Source: Caryophanales bacterium
GTDB taxonomy: Bacteria; Bacillota_I; Bacilli_A; RF39; UBA660
Reading direction: 5' to 3'
Assembly: GCA_016291995.1 (NCBI GenBank)
Contig: JAEEZV010000028.1
Location: forward strand, 1-5,026
DNA: 5,026 bases
Shown here: piece by piece, positions 1 through 4,148 of the stretch
Position numbering within the stretch: the first letter of the stretch is position 1
Layout: each line of letters starts with the position of its first letter
Made by a program: the position numbers and the translations under genes
Notes under the pieces: generated by a model
Told to the model about the DNA's origin: nothing
The model's input: only the letters and a program-made list of their open reading frames with translations
The model's database searches: none

Positions 1-402
1 CCGGTAAACGAACTATATCAAGAATGTAGTGAATATGATGCGTATTCAAGAATAGTTGATATTTTTAACGAGGCAAAAGAAGAATTAATTATCGTGGATA
101 ACTATGCCGATAAGACCATACTAGATATGATAAGAAAAATAAAAGCAAAAGTCATATTGATAACAAAAGACAGTGATCGATTAAGCAATTTAGATATAGA
201 AAAATATAATCTTGAATATAAAAATCTTAAAGTAATTAGAAACAATTATTTTCATGATAGATATTTTATTCTTGATCAAAATATCGTATATCATTCCGGA
301 GCCAGTATTAATAATGCTGGGAATAAAACGTTTAATATAAATCTAATTACAGATGAATTTATGAAACAAAATTTGATTGATAAGATAAAAAATCTGGGAT
401 AA
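1..402 (+). CDS. PLD-like C-terminal domain, probable ORF6N/RhuM-type protein (5' end missing)
   Basis: The frame is open from the first base, so this is the last 133 residues of a longer protein; the GTG at 94 is an internal valine codon, not a start. What is seen: an alpha/beta pattern with a hydrophobic strand followed by VDNYAD (about residues 30-37), a second strand VILITK, then a phospholipase-D-like signature H85-x-R87-x4-D92 followed by GASIN, which resembles the HxK-x4-D-x6-GSxN consensus with Lys replaced by Arg. The wording DNYADKTILDMI and HDRYFILD is what I remember from C-terminal halves of ORF6N/KilA-N or RhuM-type proteins of phages and genomic islands. The N-terminal DNA-binding domain would lie upstream of the window and is not visible. 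Whether the domain is catalytic or only a binding fold is unknown. The gene ends directly before a bidirectional terminator. Confidence 0.7.
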   Translation, partial: PVNELYQECSEYDAYSRIVDIFNEAKEELIIVDNYADKTILDMIRKIKAKVILITKDSDRLSNLDIEKYNLEYKNLKVIRNNYFHDRYFILDQNIVYHSGASINNAGNKTFNINLITDEFMKQNLIDKIKNLG

Positions 403-430
403 AAAAACAACATCACATGATGTTGTTTTT
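403..430. terminator. Bidirectional Rho-independent terminator between convergent genes
   Basis: A perfect 13-base inverted repeat (403-415 against 418-430; core ACAACATCA/TGATGTTGT) lies between two convergent genes. An A-run on the left arm and a T-run on the right arm give a U-tract in both directions. With only two bases between the arms, the innermost A-T pair must open, leaving a 4-base loop. It starts right after the stop codon of the left gene, and its last two bases are part of the stop codon of the lipoprotein gene on the other strand, so one hairpin probably serves both genes. Confidence 0.88.
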
Positions 431-887
431 AATATCCCATTGCATTTAAAACATTTTCAACGCTTTCTTTATTTTCTAATGGCGTTTTAGTAAATATTAA
501 TGTATTATCAATTCTAGATGATACCATATAGTAACCATTTGATATCATTACATATTTATAATAATTATCACCTTTATCTTTATGGATAGATTCACCAGTA
601 CTCTTAAGCTTTAAAAAGTTATCGATTTGACTATTTTGAACTGTTATTGCATTTTCTTCACTATCATAAATAATCATTTCTAATTCCGTATCACCAAATG
701 TAGCCATACTAGCACCAGTAATGTAATTTACATCCTTATATCCATCTAAATTATCACTAACAGCATATCCGTATCCACCAGCCACACTCATAAAGTTTTC
801 TAAATTATTACTTTCCTTTGTTTTTCCGCTTTCACAAGCAGTTAAAACAAATACAAAAATTACTAACAAAAGACTTAATTTTTTCAT
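429..887 (-). CDS. Small predicted lipoprotein of unknown function
   Basis: A 152-residue protein with a classic lipoprotein signal: a positive start (MKK), a hydrophobic stretch (residues 4-15), and the lipobox L15-T16-A17-C18. It should be exported, lipidated on Cys18 and held on the outer face of the membrane. After a short Ser/Asn/Glu/Lys-rich linker comes a domain of about 120 residues with no motif I recognise; it is rich in Tyr and acidic residues and ends in ...ENVLNAMGY. There are no further cysteines. The start is set by a strong AAAGGAGG site (892-899 on the complement) a few bases ahead of ATG at 887-885. The frame stays open upstream to 1025, but that would put residues before the signal peptide and bypass the ribosome-binding site. 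It is a single-gene unit, convergent with the gene on its left and divergent from the ylb-like cluster. Substrate or partner unknown. Confidence 0.85.
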   Translation of the reverse strand: MKKLSLLLVIFVFVLTACESGKTKESNNLENFMSVAGGYGYAVSDNLDGYKDVNYITGASMATFGDTELEMIIYDSEENAITVQNSQIDNFLKLKSTGESIHKDKGDNYYKYVMISNGYYMVSSRIDNTLIFTKTPLENKESVENVLNAMGY

Positions 888-909
888 ATATCCTCCTTTA
901 GTTACTTTT

Positions 910-938
910 ATTATATCACTAATTATTGCAAATATGAA
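910..938 (-). promoter_or_regulatory. Promoter of the lipoprotein gene
   Basis: On the minus strand, TTCATA (-35, 933-938, 4 of 6 consensus bases) is separated by 17 bases from a perfect TATAAT (-10, 910-915). Transcription would begin near 903, just upstream of the AAAGGAGG ribosome-binding site, giving a leader of roughly 15 bases. Confidence 0.6.
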
Positions 939-957
939 AGAAAAAAATATAAAAACA

Positions 958-963
958 TATAAT
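958..963 (+). promoter_or_regulatory. Candidate -10 box for the ylbD-like gene
   Basis: A perfect TATAAT lies 15 bases before the ATG at 979 and just ahead of the AGGTGAT ribosome-binding site. No convincing -35 hexamer is found 16-18 bases upstream and there is no TGn, so the call is weaker than for the other promoters. It would fire divergently from the lipoprotein promoter, with the -10 boxes about 42 bases apart. Confidence 0.42.
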
Positions 964-978
964 ATGTTAGGTGATATA

Positions 979-1314
979 ATGGAAGAACTAACAAAATTTA
1001 AATCTTTTGTAAAAGAACACCCCAATTTTGCTAACTATATAAAAAACGGTAAAATGACTTGGCAAAAATTCTATGAATTATATGATATGTATGGTGAAGA
1101 TTCTAGTGTTTGGGATGATTTTAAAGAAGAAAAAAAGTCATCACCAACATTGACTGATATTGTTAATTTTGCTAAGAATATCGATATGAATAAACTTCAA
1201 GATGGTGTCAATTCATTAAGTAAAGCCGTTGGCTTATTTAGTGATTTATTTGCCTCAAAAGAAGAAATTAATGAATATACGCCAAGAGCAGTATACCGAA
1301 GGTTTGAAGATTAA
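979..1314 (+). CDS. ylbD: YlbD-like protein
   Basis: A 111-residue soluble protein. Its first 50 residues match my memory of the YlbD family (YlbD-like coat protein, Pfam PF14071): F7-K-x-F-V-K-x-H-P15, then N23-G-K-M-T-W28-Q-x-F-Y, then Y38-G-E-D and W45. The middle is rich in Lys, Asn and Asp, and the tail (TPRAVYRRFED) is basic then acidic. The start at 979 follows AGGTGAT at 969-975 with good spacing. An earlier in-frame ATG at 934 would overlap the promoter and has no ribosome-binding site. In B. subtilis the family name comes from a spore coat protein; here no sporulation gene is visible, so a general role is possible. The stop codon overlaps the next start in TAATG. Identification rests on both sequence and gene order. 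Confidence 0.75.
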   Translation: MEELTKFKSFVKEHPNFANYIKNGKMTWQKFYELYDMYGEDSSVWDDFKEEKKSSPTLTDIVNFAKNIDMNKLQDGVNSLSKAVGLFSDLFASKEEINEYTPRAVYRRFED

Positions 1315-1535
1315 TGAAAATAGATATAATGATGAAAATAAATAACGATATAAATCAAAAAAGATATTTAAGAGAACATTCATATTGGTATAAATATCTA
1401 AATAGATCAAGTAGTTATTATGAAGATTTTATTAAAAATATGAAAAAAGATTATAAACTTACTACAATCGATAAAATAAACAAAGTAACAGATAGTATTA
1501 ATATGCTTAAAATGGTAGTTGATGTCTTAAAATAA
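1314..1535 (+). CDS. ylbE: YlbE-like protein
   Basis: A 73-residue small soluble protein of unknown biochemical role. It resembles the YlbE family (Pfam PF14003): an early LREHSYWYKYLNR block (residues 19-31), which parallels the family's Arg-x-x-P-x-WYR-x-L-x-R pattern, a central Tyr/Lys segment, and a hydrophobic C-terminal helix with the Met-rich run SINMLKMVVDVL. The usual proline before WY is replaced by Ser. The ATG shares one base with the stop of the ylbD-like gene (TAATG), and only a weak, distant purine stretch precedes it, so translation is probably coupled to that gene. Alternative in-frame ATGs at 1329 and 1332 would lose a few N-terminal residues. The -35 of the next promoter lies within its last codons. 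Confidence 0.72.
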   Translation: MKIDIMMKINNDINQKRYLREHSYWYKYLNRSSSYYEDFIKNMKKDYKLTTIDKINKVTDSINMLKMVVDVLK

Positions 1536-1547
1536 ATATGCTATTAT
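1519..1547 (+). promoter_or_regulatory. Internal promoter ahead of the ylbF-like gene
   Basis: TTGATG (1519-1524, 4 of 6) inside the end of the ylbE-like gene, a 17-base spacer, then TATTAT (1542-1547, 5 of 6) preceded by an extended -10 TGn (TGC, 1539-1541). The start would fall near 1554, about 10 bases before the ylbF ATG. It would let ylbF, the small ORF and rsmD be expressed apart from ylbD-ylbE. Confidence 0.55.
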
Positions 1548-1563
1548 ATCTTTGGGTGAGACA

Positions 1564-1866
1564 ATGTCTGAAATAATTAATAATACATATAAATTACTAG
1601 ATATATTAGACAAATCATCTTTAATAAAAAATCTAACTAAATATAAAACTAGATTATTAAATAATAATGAAATATTAAATAAAATTAAAGATACTAAAAA
1701 AGAAAAAAACACTGATAAACTAATCCTTAAAAGAAAAGAATTATATAGTAATAATGATTATAAAATGTATATGAAATATTATAATGAATTATCGTTAATA
1801 GTATTAAAAATCAACAAAAAATATAGTGAATATATAAATTTAAAGGAGCATAGTTGTGGAATATAG
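1564..1866 (+). CDS. ylbF: YlbF/YmcA-family protein (RNase Y regulator-like)
   Basis: A 100-residue, strongly helical, Lys/Asn/Leu/Ile-rich protein. The opening (KLLDILDKSSLIKNLTKYK, about residues 10-28) resembles the Com_YlbF family (Pfam PF06133), and a second helix-forming block covers about residues 50-92. In B. subtilis, YlbF, YmcA and YaaT form a complex that stimulates RNase Y mRNA processing and is needed for competence, biofilm and sporulation. YlbF there is about 150 residues with a Cys-rich tail; this one is shorter and keeps one cysteine, Cys98, in the terminal HSCGI. Whether that is enough for cluster binding is unclear. The start at 1564 has GGTGA (1555-1559) four bases upstream; TTG at 1552 is in frame but overlaps that site. 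The sequence is extremely AT-rich (one 60-base line is 18% GC). Family placement relies partly on position. Confidence 0.65.
   Translation: MSEIINNTYKLLDILDKSSLIKNLTKYKTRLLNNNEILNKIKDTKKEKNTDKLILKRKELYSNNDYKMYMKYYNELSLIVLKINKKYSEYINLKEHSCGI
1842..1848 (+). promoter_or_regulatory. Ribosome-binding site for the 31-codon ORF
   Basis: AAAGGAG lies inside the last codons of the ylbF-like gene, seven bases before GTG at 1856. No other start follows at good spacing, so it is the main evidence that the small ORF is translated. Confidence 0.6.
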
Positions 1867-1951
1867 TTATGATATAAAAAATGTTTTTTCTAATGAATCA
1901 TTAAATCGTACTGATAAAAGAAATTATCTAGTAGCTTATATGAAGGAGTAG
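1856..1951 (+). CDS. Unrecognised 31-codon small ORF between ylbF and rsmD
   Basis: GTG start, TAG stop, 31 residues beginning MEYSYDIKNVFSNESLN and ending in YLVAYMKE. I recognise no family. It is hydrophilic with a short hydrophobic patch near the C-terminus (YLVAYM), has no signal peptide, transmembrane segment or cysteine, and holds both acidic and basic residues. Support for translation is good by context: a strong AAAGGAG seven bases upstream, an 11-base overlap with the end of the ylbF-like gene, and a stop codon only two bases before the rsmD ATG, with the rsmD ribosome-binding site inside its own last codons. It could be a real small protein or a leader peptide that couples ylbF translation to rsmD. 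In B. subtilis this position holds ylbG (about 90 residues), with which I see no convincing likeness. Confidence 0.55.
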   Translation: MEYSYDIKNVFSNESLNRTDKRNYLVAYMKE

Positions 1952-1953
1952 AT

Positions 1954-2496
1954 ATGAAAGTAATAAGTGGTACATTAAAAGGAAGAAATATTATTGGTTT
2001 TGATACTCCAGGTACAAGACCTACTATGGATAGAGTAAAAGAAAGTTTATTTGGTATGATACAAGATTACATAAAGGGAAGTACTGTTTTAGATTTATTC
2101 TCAGGCTCTGGTAATCTAGGCATCGAAGCCATTTCCAATGGCGCCAAGTATTGCTATTTTATTGATCATAGCGTAGATGCCATAAAAGTAATAAAAGAAA
2201 ATACTCATAACTTTAATATTATGGATAAATGCAATATTATCTTATCTGATTGGAAAAAAGCTTTAAACAGTTTTAAAGGTATGAAATTTGATATTATCTT
2301 TGTAGATCCACCATATGAATATGATGTCTATGAAAAAGTAATGAACAAAGTAAATGAATTAGAACTATTAAATAAAAATGGTTTAATTATCCTAGAACAT
2401 GCCAATTTAAAACTAAAAGATACTTATGATAATTTATCTTTATATAAGAGTAAAAAATATGGTAATAAAACTGTAAATGTATATAAATTACATTGA
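1954..2496 (+). CDS. rsmD: 16S rRNA (guanine-966-N2)-methyltransferase RsmD
   Basis: A 180-residue SAM-dependent methyltransferase, a normal length for RsmD, which methylates N2 of G966 (E. coli numbering) of 16S rRNA during 30S assembly. Visible marks: the N-terminal G6-x-L-K-G-R11 and T21-R-P-T-x-D-R-V-K-E-S-L-F33 blocks typical of the family, SAM-binding motif I VLDLFSGSGNLGIEA (45-59), the acidic end of the next strand (D71), D99 in the region expected for base-edge binding, and the catalytic motif DPPY (118-121). ATG at 1954 has GAAGGAG five bases upstream, inside the end of the 31-codon ORF. It is the last gene of the ylb-like cluster. The TGA stop is inside a terminator stem, which supports standard genetic code. 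In B. subtilis coaD follows at once; here it does not. Confidence 0.93.
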   Translation: MKVISGTLKGRNIIGFDTPGTRPTMDRVKESLFGMIQDYIKGSTVLDLFSGSGNLGIEAISNGAKYCYFIDHSVDAIKVIKENTHNFNIMDKCNIILSDWKKALNSFKGMKFDIIFVDPPYEYDVYEKVMNKVNELELLNKNGLIILEHANLKLKDTYDNLSLYKSKKYGNKTVNVYKLH

Positions 2497-2507
2497 CAGT
2501 TTTTTTT
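2467..2507 (+). terminator. Rho-independent terminator formed by the 3' end of rsmD
   Basis: An inverted repeat: AAAACTGT (2467-2474), one unpaired A, AATGT (2476-2480), a 9-base loop, ACATT (2490-2494), one unpaired G, ACAGTTTT (2496-2503), followed by a T-run to 2507. The left arm is rsmD coding sequence, and the stop codon (2494-2496) lies in the right arm. The A/G mismatch splits the stem in two. The right arm also carries the -35 box of the pilin gene. Confidence 0.78.
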
Positions 2508-2521
2508 AATTGTGATATATT
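2493..2521 (+). promoter_or_regulatory. Strong promoter of the pilin-like gene
   Basis: A perfect -35 TTGACA (2493-2498), a 17-base T-rich spacer, and -10 TATATT (2516-2521) with an extended -10 TGn (TGA, 2513-2515). The -35 overlaps the rsmD stop codon and the terminator stem. This is the best sigma-A-type promoter in the window and predicts high expression. The start would be near 2528, giving a short leader with GAGGAGG. Confidence 0.75.
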
Positions 2522-2545
2522 TTAGTTAAATAGAGGAGGAGAAAA

Positions 2546-3109
2546 ATGAAAAAATTAAATAGTAAAGGTTTTACATTAGTAGAATTACTTGCCGTTATTA
2601 TCATATTAGCAATCGTTGTTGGTATCTCTATTCCAGCAGTATTAACAACTACAAATGGTGCAAAGGTTAAAGCTGGTAAAACAGCTGCTACTGAAGCTGC
2701 TAACTGGGTTGATAGACAATATCAAGTATTAGTTACTGGACTAGATACAGCAGGCGTTGCTACGATAGATAGTAATTTTACTGATGCTTGTGGTACGAGC
2801 GCATTTCCTGCTTCCGCTGGCTTAAAAAAATGTTCTTCTATTGATAATACTACAGTTAATGAGAATTTCTTAATCGCTGCAGGATTGTCTAAAGGCAATG
2901 TAAGTAGTATTGACGTCTCAATCAATGGTGCTACCGGTAGAAGCTGTGTAAAATTAACAATACCAGATACTAGCGATTATTATTGGACTGGTGTTGAAGA
3001 CAAAGATAAATGTGCTAATACTGGTAATGGTGAAGCTTGTTATTTAAGCATTACACCAAAGAATGGCACAACTCCAGGAGAAGCAGTAATTAGAGCAGGC
3101 GTTTGTTAA
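2546..3109 (+). CDS. Type IV pilin-like / pseudopilin prepilin protein
   Basis: A 187-residue prepilin. It has a short basic leader MKKLNSKG8 and then FTLVELLAVIIILAIVVGI, the class III prepilin signal: a prepilin peptidase should cut after Gly8, methylate Phe9, and use Glu13 (position 5 of the mature protein) for assembly; residues 9-30 form the membrane/filament helix. The globular part is Ala/Gly/Thr/Ser-rich with six cysteines (82, 96, 134, 156, 165, 187), the last being the C-terminal residue, suggesting disulfides in an exposed subunit. It is longer than the competence pseudopilin ComGC (about 100 residues), so it may be a major pilin or a ComG-like minor pilin. The start is fixed by GAGGAGG eight bases upstream. 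No assembly ATPase, membrane platform or peptidase gene is in the window. GC is higher than in neighbours (one line is 40%), partly because of Ala/Gly codons. It is a single-gene unit with its own promoter and terminator. Confidence 0.88.
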   Translation: MKKLNSKGFTLVELLAVIIILAIVVGISIPAVLTTTNGAKVKAGKTAATEAANWVDRQYQVLVTGLDTAGVATIDSNFTDACGTSAFPASAGLKKCSSIDNTTVNENFLIAAGLSKGNVSSIDVSINGATGRSCVKLTIPDTSDYYWTGVEDKDKCANTGNGEACYLSITPKNGTTPGEAVIRAGVC

Positions 3110-3122
3110 TATTCTTGTTAAT

Positions 3123-3150
3123 AAAAGACTAGAAATAGTCTTTTTTCTTT
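3123..3150 (+). terminator. Rho-independent terminator after the pilin-like gene
   Basis: A perfect 9-base stem (AAAAGACTA at 3123-3131, TAGTCTTTT at 3136-3144) closed by a GAAA tetraloop of GNRA type, followed by a T-rich tract to 3150. It lies 13 bases after the pilin stop codon. Confidence 0.88.
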
Positions 3151-3158
3151 GGTATAAT
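3130..3158 (+). promoter_or_regulatory. Promoter of nfo, overlapping the pilin terminator
   Basis: A perfect TATAAT (3153-3158) with an extended -10 TGn (TGG, 3150-3152). Seventeen bases upstream is TAGAAA (3130-3135, 4 of 6), which falls in the terminator loop. The start would be near 3165, so the leader before ATG 3174 is only about 9 bases and includes the GGTGGT ribosome-binding site. Confidence 0.62.
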
Positions 3159-3173
3159 TAGTTTGGTGGTAGT

Positions 3174-4076
3174 ATGAATAATTTAATAATTGGATCTCAT
3201 GTTGGATTTAATAATAGTACACAGTTACTTGGATCAGTTAACGAAGCATTATCGTATGGTGAAAATACTTTTATGTTCTATACTGGTGCTCCACAAAATA
3301 CACGTAGAGGTGCTATCTTAGATGAAATTACATATAAAGCATATGAGGTTATGAAAGAAAATAATATTGATTTATCAAAAGTAATTGTCCACGCTCCTTA
3401 TATTGTCAACTTAGCTAACTTGGAAAACTTTGAATTTTCTGTTAATTTTTTGAAAGAGGAAGTAAGAAGAGTATCTTTATTAGGTATTAAATATATGGTA
3501 TTACATCCAGGAAGTGCAGTTAATTATCCAAGAGAGGAAGCAATTGAAAGAATAATATCTGGCTTAAATCTTATCCTAGATAATAATTTAGATGTAACAA
3601 TATGCTTAGAGACAATGGCTGGTAAGGGTAGTGAAATAGGAATTAACATTTCTGAGATTAAAAGAATGATTGATGGCGTCAAATATAAAGATAAAATAGG
3701 CGTATGCTTAGATACATGTCACTTAAATGATAGTGGTATTGATTTGACTAAATTTGATGAATACATAAAAGAATTTGATAAAGAAATAGGTATTAATTAT
3801 ATTAAAGTAATCCATATTAACGATTCTAAAAACGAGATTGGATCTCATAAAGATAGACATGAAAATATCGGCTTTGGTACTATTGGCTTTGATACTTTAA
3901 TTAAAATTATCTATGATGAAAGATTCACTGATATTCCCAAAATTTTAGAAACACCATATGTTACTAAAGATGATGAATCTAAGGATAAAGTATATCCACC
4001 ATACAAATATGAAATAGATATGATTAGAAATAAATTATTTGATAATAAATTAATTGATAAAATAAGAAATAATTAG
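3174..4076 (+). CDS. nfo: Endonuclease IV (AP endonuclease, base excision repair)
   Basis: A 300-residue member of AP endonuclease family 2, close to the usual 280-300. It cuts the DNA backbone 5' of abasic sites and removes blocked 3' ends in base excision repair, using three zinc or similar metal ions in a TIM barrel. All nine expected metal ligands are seen in order: H73 (VHAPYIVNLAN), H111 (LHPGS), E146 (CLETMAGKGSEIG), D180 and H183 (LDTCHLNDSG), H214 (VIHINDSK), D227 and H229 (HKDRHENIGFGTIG) and E259 (ILETPY). GSH at residues 7-9 opens the first strand as in the family. The Lys/Asn-rich C-terminal end carries no ligand. ATG at 3174 follows a modest GGTGGT site. It has its own promoter and terminator, so it is probably not co-transcribed with the pilin gene. 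Confidence 0.95.
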   Translation: MNNLIIGSHVGFNNSTQLLGSVNEALSYGENTFMFYTGAPQNTRRGAILDEITYKAYEVMKENNIDLSKVIVHAPYIVNLANLENFEFSVNFLKEEVRRVSLLGIKYMVLHPGSAVNYPREEAIERIISGLNLILDNNLDVTICLETMAGKGSEIGINISEIKRMIDGVKYKDKIGVCLDTCHLNDSGIDLTKFDEYIKEFDKEIGINYIKVIHINDSKNEIGSHKDRHENIGFGTIGFDTLIKIIYDERFTDIPKILETPYVTKDDESKDKVYPPYKYEIDMIRNKLFDNKLIDKIRNN

Positions 4077-4104
4077 ACAGTTTTTAATAAATTGTCTTTT
4101 CTTA
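4075..4104 (+). terminator. Rho-independent terminator after nfo
   Basis: A 9-base stem with one G-U wobble (AGACAGTTT at 4075-4083, AAATTGTCT at 4089-4097), a 5-base loop, then a T-rich tract TTTTCTT. It begins inside the TAG stop codon of nfo. Its short GC core makes it weaker than the terminator behind the pilin gene. Confidence 0.72.
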
Positions 4105-4116
4105 TCTCTTATTTTT

Positions 4117-4125
4117 TGTTATAAT
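4117..4125 (+). promoter_or_regulatory. Extended -10 promoter of the phosphoketolase gene
   Basis: TGTTATAAT: a perfect TATAAT (4120-4125) with TGn directly upstream. No good -35 is found at 16-18 bases, where the sequence is the T-rich tail of the nfo terminator, so the promoter would rely on the extended -10. The start would be near 4132, some 17 bases before the ATG. Confidence 0.6.
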
Positions 4126-4148
4126 TAAGTAGAATAGAGAGGGATCAT

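Noticed and set aside
403..430. The palindrome as an operator or attachment site
   Set aside because: Its place between convergent stop codons and its A-run/T-run flanks are fully explained by a bidirectional terminator.
934..978. Earlier ATG for the ylbD-like gene at 934
   Set aside because: There is no ribosome-binding site, and the extra 15 codons contain the probable -10 box. The start at 979 has AGGTGAT and fits the family N-terminus.
888..1025. Upstream in-frame extension of the lipoprotein ORF on the minus strand
   Set aside because: It would bury the signal peptide behind 46 residues, cover the promoter and ignore the AAAGGAGG site at the MKKLSLLL start.
1552..1563. TTG at 1552 as the start of the ylbF-like gene
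   Set aside because: It overlaps the GGTGA ribosome-binding site that serves the ATG at 1564 and has no site of its own.
1527..1712. Minus-strand ORF of 61 codons
   Set aside because: Antisense to the ylbF-like gene. Its hydrophobic composition is what antisense of Asn/Lys/Asp-rich codons gives, and it lacks a ribosome-binding site.
1856..1951. The small ORF as a remnant of ylbG
   Set aside because: Only the position agrees. I cannot see YlbG sequence features in the 31 residues, so I leave it unnamed.
2494..2496. TGA at the rsmD end read as tryptophan (Mycoplasma code)
   Set aside because: Readthrough would add only about a dozen residues encoded by the terminator T-run. RsmD is already full length at this TGA, and TGG encodes the tryptophans seen.
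2722..2925. Minus-strand ORF of 67 codons
   Set aside because: Lies wholly inside the prepilin gene on the other strand, with no independent signals.
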